Source of the DNA: Plantactinospora sp. KBS50
Lineage (GTDB): Bacteria; Actinomycetota; Actinomycetes; Mycobacteriales; Micromonosporaceae
Length of the DNA stretch: 64,000 nucleotides
Assembly: GCF_002285795.1 (NCBI RefSeq)
Contig: NZ_CP022961.1
Span: forward strand, 5,274,001-5,338,000
Direction: 5' to 3'
A program made the position numbers and the translations under genes. Position 1 is the stretch's first letter, and each line of letters opens with the position of its first letter. A model generated the notes under the pieces. That model did not search any database, had not been told where the DNA came from, and saw only the letters and a program-made list of their open reading frames with translations. This document shows, piece after piece, positions 37,000 to 46,525 of this stretch.

Positions 37000-38475
37000 C
37001 CGGCTGCCGACCACGGCGCCGACGGTCTTCCACAGGATCGTGAGGTCGCTGGCCAGGGACCAGTTCTCCACGTAGTAGAGATCGAGCCGGATGCCGTCCT
37101 CCCAGGGCAGGTCGGACCGGCCGCTGACCTGCCACAATCCGGTCATGCCGGGCTTGACCAGCAGTCGCCGGGCCACGTCGCCGTCGTACTTGGCCACCTC
37201 GGAGGGCAGCGGCGGGCGCGGGCCGACGAGGCTCATCTGACCGCGCAGCACGTTGGCGAACTGCGGCAACTCGTCCAGGGACCACCGGCGCAGCAGCCGG
37301 CCGACCCGGGTCACCCGCGGGTCGTCACGCATCTTGAACAGCAGTCCGTCGGTCTCGTTGCGGGCCGTCAACTCGGCCAGCAGCGCGTCGGCGTTGACCA
37401 CCATGGTGCGGAACTTGTAGACGCCGAACTCCCGGCCGCCCATGCCGGTCCGGGTCTGCCGGAAGATCACCGGCCCCCGGCTGTCCACCTTGATGGCCAG
37501 CGCGATCAGCAGCAGCACCGGCAGCGCCGCGACCAGGGCGGCAAACGCCATCGTCCGGTCCACCAGCTCCTTGACGATCTTGCGGATGCCGCGGAACTCC
37601 GGCGCCTCGACGTGGATCAGCGGCAGCCCGGCGACCGGGGTGGTGTGGATCCGCGGACCCGCCACATCGGTCAGGGTGGGCGCGACCACCAGGTCGATCC
37701 CGGTCCCCTCCAACTGCCAGCCGAGCCGGCGCAGCCGGGTGGCGGTGAGCTCCTTCGACGCCGTGACGGCCACGGTGTCCGCCTGCGCCCCCGCCGCGGC
37801 CTCCATGATGGAACGGAACGACCCGATCACCGGTACGTCGCCGAGCCGCTGCGGCACCGGCGCCAGCAGGGCGTCCGGGATGCACGCCCCGACCACCTCG
37901 TACCCGGCGTACGGCTCGCGGCGCAGCGTGCCGACCAGTTCCAGGATGTGCGCGGCGTCGCCGACCACCAGCACCCGGCGGGACCAGCCCACCCCCCGCA
38001 GTCGGGCGTGGTGCAGCACCTTGCGGGCGGCGAACCGACCCGCCACCAGCCCGGCGGTGCCGGCCACGAAGGAGATGCCCAGGAAACCGCGGGACACCCC
38101 GACGTCCGCGATGTAACCGATGATGGCGATCGCACCGGCCAGCCGCAGGCTGGCCGAGACCACCCGGCGGTACTCGTCGGCGCCGTACCCCACCACCCGG
38201 TCGTCGTAGCAGCGCTGCAACCGGAGCGCGACGAGCCAGACGGCCACCAGCGCGGGTGCCAGCAGTGCGTACGGAATGTCCGAGCCCCGCGGTTCGCTGC
38301 CGCGGAACCGGGCGACGTAGCCGCCCAGCACGGCCAGCCCGATGATCCCCGTGTCGACCAGCACCACCGCACGGAGATAACTGCGTTTGTGGACCTGCCG
38401 CCGCCCGTCCTCGGTGCGGCCCGGCCCGGCGGCCGGCCGCGTCGAGACGGGGCTGAGCATGGTCGCTGCGGTCAC
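36988..38475 (-). CDS. Exopolysaccharide initiating sugar transferase (polyprenyl glycosylphosphotransferase)
   Basis: A 495-residue membrane enzyme of the WbaP/PssY type that transfers a sugar phosphate to undecaprenyl phosphate. It has four or five N-terminal helices, a CoA-binding-like middle domain (RRVLVVGDAAHILEL) and a C-terminal transferase domain with VYKFRTMVVNAD, SLDELPQFANVL, MSLVGPRPPLP and KPGMTGLWQVSGR. Starts at GTG 38475. No glycosyltransferase cluster is next to it, so it may be an orphan priming enzyme. Confidence 0.93.
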   Translation of the reverse strand: MTAATMLSPVSTRPAAGPGRTEDGRRQVHKRSYLRAVVLVDTGIIGLAVLGGYVARFRGSEPRGSDIPYALLAPALVAVWLVALRLQRCYDDRVVGYGADEYRRVVSASLRLAGAIAIIGYIADVGVSRGFLGISFVAGTAGLVAGRFAARKVLHHARLRGVGWSRRVLVVGDAAHILELVGTLRREPYAGYEVVGACIPDALLAPVPQRLGDVPVIGSFRSIMEAAAGAQADTVAVTASKELTATRLRRLGWQLEGTGIDLVVAPTLTDVAGPRIHTTPVAGLPLIHVEAPEFRGIRKIVKELVDRTMAFAALVAALPVLLLIALAIKVDSRGPVIFRQTRTGMGGREFGVYKFRTMVVNADALLAELTARNETDGLLFKMRDDPRVTRVGRLLRRWSLDELPQFANVLRGQMSLVGPRPPLPSEVAKYDGDVARRLLVKPGMTGLWQVSGRSDLPWEDGIRLDLYYVENWSLASDLTILWKTVGAVVGSRGAY

Positions 38476-38971
38476 CGATCCTCCCCTGCTCCCGTGGGGA
38501 AACTCGCCCGGGTGCCTGCCCCAACCCCCGGTCTTGTCCCGGAACCTGGGGAACAGTTTGACCGATCGATACCGCCGGGAAAGCCATCCGACGGATTAAT
38601 GTCATCGACTTGCGATTGGACTCTGCTGGACGTACCGGTTGACGCGACGGTCCAGGCTGACCGCGACGGCGTCCGGATGGCCGATCAGGCACCGTCTGTA
38701 TCGGCTTCCACACCATACGTGCCGGGCCGGTCGCCGACCGTGCGCGACACCGCCGGATGCGGCCGGATGCGACGGCCGGACGGCCGGGTCTCGGCCGCCG
38801 GGCCGGGGCGGACCGGGCGCGAAACGGCGCCGGCCGGTCCGTCGCGTCCACGGCGGCCCGGCCGATCGGCCCGGTGCCGGTACGCCGCCGGCCGGCGCCG
38901 CTACACCGCCGGCCGGCGCCCGTACGTGGCCGGCGCGCCGCGGGCCGGTGCCGGCCCGGCGGCGCCCGGCC
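38476..38971. other. Intergenic region between the sugar transferase and the VWA gene
   Basis: Nearly 500 bp without a supported gene. The first 150 bp (38,476-38,620) are comparatively A/T-rich and probably hold the transferase promoter on the minus strand. The rest is extremely G/C-rich with degenerate repeats, including two copies of CCGCCGGCCGGCGCC within 38,885-38,925. These lie 3' of the VWA gene on the minus strand. Confidence 0.5.
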
Positions 38972-40726
38972 TCAGCGGGTCGCCGGCGGGCGCAGCGCGA
39001 TGGCCTTGAGGAAGATGTCGCCGATCTTCGAGGGGTCCTCGGTGACGAAGACACCGCCGCCGGTGACCTTCACGATCGCCTTCAGCTCGTCCTGGTTCAC
39101 GTCCTTGCCGATGCCGAGGATCACCATCTGGATCGGCCGCTCCGGATCGGCGGCCTTCTTCAGCTCGGAGAGCAGCCGCTGCTGGCTGATGCCGCCCGGG
39201 TTCTCGTTCTTTCCGTCGGTGAACAGCACGACGGAGTTCACCCGACCGGCCTGCCAGCCCTCCTGCACCGTCTTGTACGCGGCGAGCGTGGTGTCGTAGA
39301 GACCGGTGTCACCGTTGCTCGGCACCACCAGGGGCAGGGCCTTCTGCAACTCGTCCCGCTGAGAACTCAGCGGCCCGATCGGTACCAGTTGGCGCCAGGG
39401 CCGGCTGCCGACCAGGTTCGTGGAGAAGGTCCAGAGTCCGACCTCCCAGGTGTCGTCGAAGAGCGACAGACCCCGCGCCGCGGTCTGCACGGTCACCTGC
39501 TCGCGGTTGACGTTGGTGCCCGGCACCTGCTCCTTCATCGAACCGGAGACGTCGATCACCGCGAGCAGCCGACCAGGCTGGGTGGAGACCGACCAGCTCG
39601 ACAACGCCCGGTCGACCACGACCGGGTCCAGACCCGCCGCCGCCGTGCCGCCGGAGTTCGGGGTCGCGGACGGTGGGTTGGTGCCGGCCGGGCTCGGCGC
39701 GCCCTGCGGCGCCGCGAAGCCCGGGGTGAAGGTGCCGTCCGGCGCCCGCAGCCCCTGCTCGCCCAGCCGGTCGCGGAAGGCGTCTGTGCCGAGCACCTTG
39801 AACAGACCCTGCGCCGCCTTGCCCTGCGCCGCCTGGATGCCCGGCAGCACCGCGTACGGGTAGTCCAGCGACAGCGGCGCGGGCTCCGGGTAGATCGCCG
39901 CGAGCCGGATCGGCGGCTTCTTCGCGTTGTAGGCGATCACGTCCTCCTCGGACAGCGACGCCGCGGAGAGTGCCGAGGCGATCGCCGCCGGGTCCGCCGA
40001 ACGCGGGAACCGGGCCAGCAGGTCGTCGCGCAGCTGTGAACGCCCGGTGGCCAGCGCCCGCATCGCCTTCGTGCCGCTCTGCTGCGCGTCGGCGCTGGCG
40101 TTCGCCGCCTGGCCGAGGGAGAGCAGCCCGGACAGCCCGGCGGCGTCCCGGGTCGGTTCGACGATCCCGGTCCGCAGGCCGGAGCCGGTGGTGATCTGCT
40201 TGAGCAGGGCCGTCCAGGTGAGCTTCGTGTCCGGCCAGCCGACCTTCGCGGCCACCGGCTCGGGCATGGCCACCACGACGGGGCTGCGCGCCACCGACGC
40301 CCGGTTGGTCGGCTCGAAGCCGGACGCCACGCTCTGCAACCGCAGCAGCCAGGTCGACGAGTCCGCGATCCAGACGTCCGGCGGCACGTCCGAGCCGCTG
40401 GCCTGGCCCACCCCGGGCAGGCTGACGCCGTGCTGGGTGGCGACCCCGGCCGCCACGTCGACCGGCTGCGCGGCGTCGACCTGCGCCACGACGCAGACGC
40501 CCTCGACCGCCGCGCCGTCCCGGGTCCACTGGTCCGCGACCGACTGCACGGCCGGCGCGATCTCCGGGGTCGCGGCGACCCTGAGCCTCAGCTCTCCGGA
40601 GCACGCTGGCTGGACGAGCCGCTGGTAGCCCAGCCACGCCCCGGCCACGACGACAAACAGCGCGGCCGCCGCGGCGACGGCGGTTACTCCATGGCTACGT
40701 CCACGATTGCGATGACGGCCTGACAC
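38972..40726 (-). CDS. Membrane-anchored solute-binding/VWA-domain protein
   Basis: A 584-residue protein. One membrane helix (about 13-34) is followed by a periplasmic-binding-protein-like domain (about 42-335: LRLRVAATPEIAPAVQ, VWIADSSTWLLRLQ, YPYAVLPGIQ), a Pro/Ser linker and a C-terminal von Willebrand A domain with a complete MIDAS start D392-V-S-G-S396 and VLFTDGKNEN. The C-terminal domain is extracytoplasmic. The combination is found in actinobacteria; its ligand is unknown. GTG 40726 lacks a clear ribosome site. Confidence 0.85.
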   Translation of the reverse strand: MSGRHRNRGRSHGVTAVAAAAALFVVVAGAWLGYQRLVQPACSGELRLRVAATPEIAPAVQSVADQWTRDGAAVEGVCVVAQVDAAQPVDVAAGVATQHGVSLPGVGQASGSDVPPDVWIADSSTWLLRLQSVASGFEPTNRASVARSPVVVAMPEPVAAKVGWPDTKLTWTALLKQITTGSGLRTGIVEPTRDAAGLSGLLSLGQAANASADAQQSGTKAMRALATGRSQLRDDLLARFPRSADPAAIASALSAASLSEEDVIAYNAKKPPIRLAAIYPEPAPLSLDYPYAVLPGIQAAQGKAAQGLFKVLGTDAFRDRLGEQGLRAPDGTFTPGFAAPQGAPSPAGTNPPSATPNSGGTAAAGLDPVVVDRALSSWSVSTQPGRLLAVIDVSGSMKEQVPGTNVNREQVTVQTAARGLSLFDDTWEVGLWTFSTNLVGSRPWRQLVPIGPLSSQRDELQKALPLVVPSNGDTGLYDTTLAAYKTVQEGWQAGRVNSVVLFTDGKNENPGGISQQRLLSELKKAADPERPIQMVILGIGKDVNQDELKAIVKVTGGGVFVTEDPSKIGDIFLKAIALRPPATR

Positions 40727-40874
40727 GAGGACGATTCTGCGGATTTGACCGGCGAACTGCCACGTACGTTCGGACCATAGTTACTCACTAGAAATCGTTC
40801 ACCGGCAAAAACTCACTCCGTGTGCTTACGCCCTGGCTATCCGTTCGACAATTCGGTGCAATCGCGGCCTCCCC

Positions 40875-41915
40875 CTAGATCCAGGGCAGCACGCAGGTGG
40901 GGCTGCCCACCTCCAGCGGCTCGCCCACCGGCGCCGGCACCCCGGTCTCCGCCGACACCGCGAAACAGGTCACCCGGTGCGCCCGCTCGTCGGCCACGTA
41001 CAGCCGGTCGCCGGCCAGGGCGAAGTGCCGCGGCCAGGTGCCGCCGCTGGACACCTCCGCCCGGTGCACCGGCGGCCCGTCCCCGTCCAGCGCGAAAACG
41101 GAGATCGTGCCCACTCCCCGGTTGGAGACGTAGAGGTGGCGGCCGTCGGCCGAGACGGCGATCTCGGCGGGCTGCACGTGCCCGGACCGCTCGCTGGCCG
41201 CGACCCGGTCCCGCACCTCCAGCCCGCCGTCGCCGCCGCGGGCCAGCACCGAGACGCTGCCGTCCAGCTCACCGCTGAGGTACCAGCGCTCGACGTCGGG
41301 CCTGCGGGCCAGGTGCCGCGGGCCGGTGCCGGGCCGCACGTGGGTACGTCCCCGGGGCAGCAGCCGCCCCGCCGCGGGGTCCAGCTCGTACCGGTACACC
41401 GTGTCGGTGCCGAGATCCACCGCGTACAGCACGGCCGGGCCGTCCGGGATCACGAAGTGCGCGTGGGCGCGCTCCTGGCGCTGCGGATCCACGCCGTGCC
41501 CGTCGTGCACCACGAGATCGCTGCGCGCCGCCGGCACCCCGTCGCCGTCCAGCGGGTGCACCGAGACGCTGCCGCTGGCGTAGTTGGCCGCGTACAGGTG
41601 GCGGCCGTCCGGCGCGACGGCCAGGTGGGCCGGGCTGTCCCCGCCGGTGTCCCGCACCGCCAGCTCGGTCAGCCGGGTCCGGTCGCCGATCTGCCACGCG
41701 GTGACCGTGCCCTCGGCCAGCTCGTTCACCGCGTACAGCACCGGCAGCGTGGGGTGGCGGGCCAGGAACGACGGCGACGGGGTGACCGCCACCGTCTCGA
41801 CCGAGTCGAGCAGGCCCGTTTCCGGGTCCCGCCGGGCCGCCGCCACCCCCTCGCCACGACCGCCGCCCTCCGCGGTGTAACAGCCGATGTACGCGATGCC
41901 GCCGCCACTGGTCAC
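40875..41915 (-). CDS. Lactonase-family beta-propeller protein (6-phosphogluconolactonase type)
   Basis: A 346-residue seven-bladed propeller of the YbhE/Pgl family: IAYIGCYTAEGGG at the N-terminus, repeated DGRHLYAANYASGSVSV, DGRHLYVSNRGVGTISVF blades, GTGPRHLARRP and TWPRHFAL. GTG 41915 is preferred over the ORF's upstream ATG at 41957 because TGGAG lies 6 nt before it and the propeller starts at once. Members hydrolyse 6-phosphogluconolactone, but other lactones are possible. Confidence 0.85.
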   Translation of the reverse strand: MTSGGGIAYIGCYTAEGGGRGEGVAAARRDPETGLLDSVETVAVTPSPSFLARHPTLPVLYAVNELAEGTVTAWQIGDRTRLTELAVRDTGGDSPAHLAVAPDGRHLYAANYASGSVSVHPLDGDGVPAARSDLVVHDGHGVDPQRQERAHAHFVIPDGPAVLYAVDLGTDTVYRYELDPAAGRLLPRGRTHVRPGTGPRHLARRPDVERWYLSGELDGSVSVLARGGDGGLEVRDRVAASERSGHVQPAEIAVSADGRHLYVSNRGVGTISVFALDGDGPPVHRAEVSSGGTWPRHFALAGDRLYVADERAHRVTCFAVSAETGVPAPVGEPLEVGSPTCVLPWI

Positions 41916-41996
41916 CGAAACTCCATTTCCGCGCAGGACCGGATCATCTTGATCCAATCACCCGCAACCGCGGCCCGCGGCCCGGACAGCGGAACG

Positions 41997-42599
41997 CTAC
42001 GTGACGGAGACCAGCTCGCCGCGCCGCTGCGCGACGTGCTCGACCAGCGCGACCAGGAGGTCCCGACCGGACTGCCGGTCCCGCGCGTCACACCGCAGCA
42101 CCGGCACCTCGGGGCCGAGGTCGAGCGCCTCGCGCACCGCCGCGACCCCGAACCGGGGTACGCCGTCGAAGCTGTTCACCCCGACGACGAACGGGATGTT
42201 CCGCTCCTCGAAGTAGTCGATCGACGGGAAGCAGTCGGCCAGCCGCCGGGTGTCGGCCAGCACGACCGCGCCGAGGGCGCCGTAGGCCAACTCGTCCCAG
42301 AGGAACCAGAACCGGGCCTGGCCCGGGGTGCCGAACAGGTAGATCTGGAGCTGCTCGTTGATGGTGATCCGGCCGAAGTCCATCGCGACCGTGGTGGTGG
42401 TCTTGGCCTCCACCCCGGTGAGGTCGTCGGTCCCGGCCCCGAGGCTGGTCAACACCTCCTCGGTGTGCAGGGGCCGGATCTCACTGACCGCGCCCACCAG
42501 GGTGGTCTTGCCCACCCCGAAGCCACCGGCGATGAGGATCTTCAACGCCACCGGCAGCCGGCGTACCCCGGCACCGTCCGCCGGGTCCAGCGCGTTCAT
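41997..42599 (-). CDS. Conservon-type GTPase (CvnD-like), without its usual partners
   Basis: A 200-residue small GTP/ATP-binding protein: P-loop GGFGVGKTT at 25-33, TTTTVAMDFGRI, LYLFGTPGQARFWFLW pieces (switch II-like) and VVGVNSFDG. This matches the CvnD GTPases of actinobacterial conservons. Conservons normally have a kinase-like CvnA, a roadblock CvnB and a DUF742 CvnC directly upstream. None is present here; only 230 bp of non-coding DNA precedes it. Confidence 0.88.
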   Translation of the reverse strand: MNALDPADGAGVRRLPVALKILIAGGFGVGKTTLVGAVSEIRPLHTEEVLTSLGAGTDDLTGVEAKTTTTVAMDFGRITINEQLQIYLFGTPGQARFWFLWDELAYGALGAVVLADTRRLADCFPSIDYFEERNIPFVVGVNSFDGVPRFGVAAVREALDLGPEVPVLRCDARDRQSGRDLLVALVEHVAQRRGELVSVT

Positions 42600-42830
42600 C
42601 GATCACCCACCTCGCTCGGTTCGTGGCACAGGATATGCGGCCCGTACCGCCCACGGGGGCCCGGGCTCGCCGGTAGCTGGCGTCCGGGCCGTAACCGGTG
42701 CGGACCGGGAATTCCCTCCGGTCGGTGATCCGGTACGCGAGCGCCCCCTCACAAAGTGCGGGAAAGTGCCGCGGACCGGGATTGGTGACCACCTCTCGGC
42801 GGGAATACCCAAGACGCAGAAGGAGGAGCC

Positions 42831-43424
42831 ATGTCGTCCATAGCCATAGTCGTCATCGTCATCGTCATCGTCATCCTCGCCGCCGTGGTCGCCGCCGCGG
42901 TGGTCGCCACGCGCCGCCGCGCGCTGCGCAGCCGGTTCGGGCCGGAGTACGACCGGGTCCTCGCCGAACAGGACAGCCGGTCGGCGGCCGAGCGCGAGTT
43001 GCGGGGCCGGGAGCGCCGGCACGCCGAACTCACCCTCACACCATTGACCGACGAGTCCCGCGAGCGGTATGCAAGCGCCTGGGAGGAAATCCAGGCACGC
43101 TTCGTCGACGAGCCGACCGAGGCCGTCGGCGCCGCCGACGAGCTGGTGACCCGGCTGGTCGCCGAGCGTGGCTACCCCACCGAGGACTACGAGGACCAAC
43201 TCGCGCACCTGTCCGTCGAGCACGCCCGTACGCTGACCCACTACCGCGACGCGCATGAAATCAACCTTGCCAATGCCCGGGGCGAAGCGAGCACCGAGCA
43301 GCTGCGCCAGGCCGTCGTGCACTACCGGACGCTCTTCGCCGAACTGCTCGGCGAGGATCCCGTCCCGCACACCCGCCCGGACGAGCCCCGTCCGGACACC
43401 CCTCAGGACGCACCGAGCCGGTGA
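42831..43424 (+). CDS. Membrane-anchored helical-domain protein, paralogue of the next gene
   Basis: A 197-residue protein. One N-terminal membrane helix (about 3-27, mostly Ile/Val/Ala) is followed by RRR and a charged, helical domain with AWEEIQARFVDEPTEAVGAADELVTRLV and TEQLRQAVVHYRTLFAELLG. The second part is shared with the next gene product. A polar Pro/Asp tail ends the protein. GAAGGAGGAG precedes ATG 42831. The family is common in actinobacteria; function unknown. Confidence 0.75.
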   Translation: MSSIAIVVIVIVIVILAAVVAAAVVATRRRALRSRFGPEYDRVLAEQDSRSAAERELRGRERRHAELTLTPLTDESRERYASAWEEIQARFVDEPTEAVGAADELVTRLVAERGYPTEDYEDQLAHLSVEHARTLTHYRDAHEINLANARGEASTEQLRQAVVHYRTLFAELLGEDPVPHTRPDEPRPDTPQDAPSR

Positions 43425-43438
43425 GGAGGCCCACCAGC

Positions 43439-44701
43439 ATGCGCCACCACGACCAGATCAACGACGAGCACCCCGACGTGGTGAAATCCGATCCCGTCCC
43501 GGTACCACCGCCCGCCCGTGACGGCATGGACGACCCGAACGATCTCGACGACCGGGACACCGACCTCGCCGACCGGGACACGGACCTCGACGCCGAGGCC
43601 GCGGAGCGGCCGGAGCACGGGCCGGAGCACGGCGACTCCTTCGACGACCCGGTGCTGGCCGAACCGGTGGACGGCCCCGACGCCGGGACCGAGCGGCTGG
43701 ACGACGGGGACGCGGACGGGCACGACCCGGATGGCGCGGACGCAAGCCTGGACGACCGCCTCGACGAGGCCCGGAACAACGACCTGATCGACGACGAGCC
43801 GGCACCGGGCGACCGGACCGCGGAGACGGCCGTCGACGCGCCGCTCTACGGCGAACCGGCCGACGAGCGGGACGCGGACGGGTTCGCCGAGCCGGCACCG
43901 CAGCCCACGGCGTTCGGCGCGGGCAGCCCCGGCGGTGCCGTGGCCGCCTCGGCGATGGCCGGCGACGGCCGGCCGACCGAGCACGACGTGGACGAGACGG
44001 ACCTCGACCGGACCGAGGACGGCGCCCTGGACGACGACGTGGACGCCGACGCGACGGTGGCCGAGGCCGGGGACAACGCCGACGCCGACGCCCTGGACAA
44101 CGACGCCGTGGACAACGAGGCCCTGGACGACGACGCCGTGGACGTCGAGCCGGTCGCCGCGGCGGAGGACGACCCGGACGCGCGCACGATGCCCGACGAG
44201 ACCGCCGCCGGCACCGACTCGCCCGAGGACGGCACCGACTCGCCCGAGGAGGCCGCCGACGTGCTCGCACCCGCCGACATCGTCGAATCCGACACCGACA
44301 CCGTCGCGCACCCCGACACCGTCGAATCCGACACCGTCGTGCCCACCGACACCGTCGACACCGGCACCGTCGACACCGGCACCGCGAGCCCGACCGGAGA
44401 CGGCGCGCTGCCCCCCGGCGCGGTGCCGACCGAACCGGTGACCGCGCTCATCGGCGACCGGGCCGGCGACTTCCGCGACCGCTGGCGGGACGTCCAGCTC
44501 CGGTTCGTCGACGACCCGCAGGCGGCGGTCGGCGAGGCGCAGGGCCTGGTGGACGAGGCCATCGAGGCGCTCGCCGCGGCGCTGTCGCGCCAGAAGGACG
44601 AGTTGGGCACCTGGCGGCAGGACGGGACGAACGACACCGAGCAGTTGCGCGTGCTGGTCCGCCGCTACCGGGACTTCCTGGACCGCGTGCTGGGTCTCTG
44701 A
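43439..44701 (+). CDS. Acidic low-complexity protein with C-terminal helical domain
   Basis: A 420-residue protein. Residues 1-325 are an Asp/Glu/Ala-rich, surely disordered chain with internal repeats (DDGDADGHDPDGADAS, DNDAVDNEALDDDAVD, GTDSPEDGTDSPEE). Residues about 330-420 repeat the helical domain of the preceding gene: RWRDVQLRFVDDPQAAVGEAQGL and TEQLRVLVRRYRDFLDRVLGL. ATG 43439 follows GAGGAGG; the GTG at 43421 overlaps that ribosome site. It lacks the membrane helix of its paralogue. Confidence 0.75.
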   Translation: MRHHDQINDEHPDVVKSDPVPVPPPARDGMDDPNDLDDRDTDLADRDTDLDAEAAERPEHGPEHGDSFDDPVLAEPVDGPDAGTERLDDGDADGHDPDGADASLDDRLDEARNNDLIDDEPAPGDRTAETAVDAPLYGEPADERDADGFAEPAPQPTAFGAGSPGGAVAASAMAGDGRPTEHDVDETDLDRTEDGALDDDVDADATVAEAGDNADADALDNDAVDNEALDDDAVDVEPVAAAEDDPDARTMPDETAAGTDSPEDGTDSPEEAADVLAPADIVESDTDTVAHPDTVESDTVVPTDTVDTGTVDTGTASPTGDGALPPGAVPTEPVTALIGDRAGDFRDRWRDVQLRFVDDPQAAVGEAQGLVDEAIEALAAALSRQKDELGTWRQDGTNDTEQLRVLVRRYRDFLDRVLGL

Positions 44702-44720
44702 CCGCATCGACACGATCCAC

Positions 44721-44757
44721 CACTCCCCGGCGCCCGAGGCATGGGTGCCGGGGAGTG
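44721..44757 (+). terminator. 15 bp hairpin after the acidic gene
   Basis: CACTCCCCGGCGCCC (44721-44735) pairs with 44743-44757 with a single G-U pair and a 7 nt loop, 20 bp after the stop. Confidence 0.75.
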
Positions 44758-44853
44758 CGTTCCGCGCGCCGCAAACGGGCGTAACGGGGTGGGGACGGGG
44801 GTAGTAGCCGGCACGCGGTTCAACGTCCATCAAAGTGGATTGAAGGTGACGGC

Positions 44854-46512
44854 GTGGATGGCGGCGGCCTGAGACTCGACATGAACGTGCTGGACTACGT
44901 CCTGCTCGCGCTGTATTTCGCCACGGTGCTCGGTGTCGGCTTCGCGGCCCGCCGGGCGATCCGTACCAGTGTGGACTTCTTCCTCTCCGGCCGCTCCCTT
45001 CCCGCCTGGGTGACCGGGCTCGCCTTCGTCTCGGCCAATCTCGGGGCGCTGGAGATCATCGGGATGGCGGCCAACGGCGCCCAGTACGGCATGATGACCG
45101 TGCACTACTACTGGATCGGCGCGGTGCCGGCCATGGTGTTCCTGGGCATCGTGATGATGCCGTTCTACTACGGCTCCAAGGTGCGCAGCGTCCCCGAGTA
45201 CCTGCGGCTGCGCTTCAACCGGCCGACCCACCTGCTCAACGCGATCAGCTTCGCCCTCGCCCAGGTGCTCATCGCCGGGGTGAACCTGTACGCCCTCGCG
45301 CTGATCATGCAGGCGCTGCTGGGCTGGCCGCTCTGGGTCGCCATCGTGGTGGGCGCCGCGATCGTGCTCGCGTACATCCTGCTCGGCGGCCTCTCCGGCG
45401 CGATCTACAACGAGGTCCTGCAGTTCTTCGTCATCCTGGCCGGTCTCATCCCGATCACCGTGATCGGCCTGGTCAAGGTCGGCGGCGTGAACGGCCTGCT
45501 CGACGCGGTCCGCGGCAGCAAGCTGGGCGAGGCCGGCCTGCACGCCTGGGCCGACACCGCCGGCACCGACAACCCGTTGGGCGCGCAGTGGTGGGGCATC
45601 GTCTTCGGCCTGGGATTCGTGCTCTCCTTCGGCTACTGGACCACGAACTTCGCCGAGGTGCAGCGGGCGCTGTCGGCCCGGAACATGAGCGCGGCGCGGC
45701 GCACCCCGATCATCGCGGCGTACCCGAAGCTGCTGATCCCGGCCGTGACGGTCATTCCCGGCCTGATCGCGCTGGTCACCGTGAAGGGCCTGGGCGCCGA
45801 CACCGGCGACCTGCAGTACAACAACGCGATCCCGCTGCTGATGCGGGACCTGCTGCCCAACGGCGTACTGGGGGTCGCGGTCACCGGCCTGATCGCGTCC
45901 TTCATGGCCGGAATGGCGGCCAACGTGAGCGGCTTCAACACGGTGGTCAGCTACGACATCTGGCAGGCGTACATCCAGCGGGACCGGACCGACGACCACT
46001 ACCTGCGGGTGGGCCGGGTGGCCACCGTGGTGGGTGTGCTGATCGGCATCGGCACGGCGTTCATCGCCGCCGGGTTCAGCAACATCATGAACTACATCCA
46101 GGCGCTGTTCTCGCTGTTCAACGCCCCGTTGTTCGGCACGTTCATCGTGGGCATGTTCTGGAAGCGGATGACCGCCTGGGCCGGCTTCTGGTCGCTGCTG
46201 GTCGGCACGCTCGGCGCGCTGGCGACGTACCTGCTCTACCAGGGCGGCGTCATCGACTTCAACTCGGACCTGGAGGAGAGCTTCTGGGGCGCGGGCATCG
46301 CGTTCCTGCTGGTGCTCGTCGTGGCCGCGGTCGTCACCCCGATGACCAGCCCGAAGCCGGAGCGCGAGCTGCGGGGCCTGGTCTCCGGCCTGGGCGGTGT
46401 CGACCTGCACGGCGACACGCTGGTGGGCGACCGGGTCTGGTACCGCAACCCGGTGCTGCTGGGCGTCGTCGCGGTGGTGCTGGCCATCCTCTTCTACATC
46501 CCGGTCTTCTAG
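44854..46512 (+). CDS. Sodium:solute symporter (SSS/SLC5 family)
   Basis: A 552-residue membrane protein with about 13-14 helices. FFLSGRSLPAWVTGLAFVSANLGALEIIGMA, YYGSKVRSVPEYLRLRFNRPTHLL, GGLSGAIYNEVLQFF, GLIASFMAGMAANVSGFNTVVS and FNAPLFGTFIVGMFWKRM, seen here in pieces, are classical SSS motifs, closest to sugar symporters. GTG 44854 follows GAAGGTGA; ATG 44881 is an alternative. The stop codon is part of the ribosome site of the next gene. Confidence 0.92.
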   Translation: MDGGGLRLDMNVLDYVLLALYFATVLGVGFAARRAIRTSVDFFLSGRSLPAWVTGLAFVSANLGALEIIGMAANGAQYGMMTVHYYWIGAVPAMVFLGIVMMPFYYGSKVRSVPEYLRLRFNRPTHLLNAISFALAQVLIAGVNLYALALIMQALLGWPLWVAIVVGAAIVLAYILLGGLSGAIYNEVLQFFVILAGLIPITVIGLVKVGGVNGLLDAVRGSKLGEAGLHAWADTAGTDNPLGAQWWGIVFGLGFVLSFGYWTTNFAEVQRALSARNMSAARRTPIIAAYPKLLIPAVTVIPGLIALVTVKGLGADTGDLQYNNAIPLLMRDLLPNGVLGVAVTGLIASFMAGMAANVSGFNTVVSYDIWQAYIQRDRTDDHYLRVGRVATVVGVLIGIGTAFIAAGFSNIMNYIQALFSLFNAPLFGTFIVGMFWKRMTAWAGFWSLLVGTLGALATYLLYQGGVIDFNSDLEESFWGAGIAFLLVLVVAAVVTPMTSPKPERELRGLVSGLGGVDLHGDTLVGDRVWYRNPVLLGVVAVVLAILFYIPVF

Positions 46513-46525
46513 GAGGTCCCGGACC

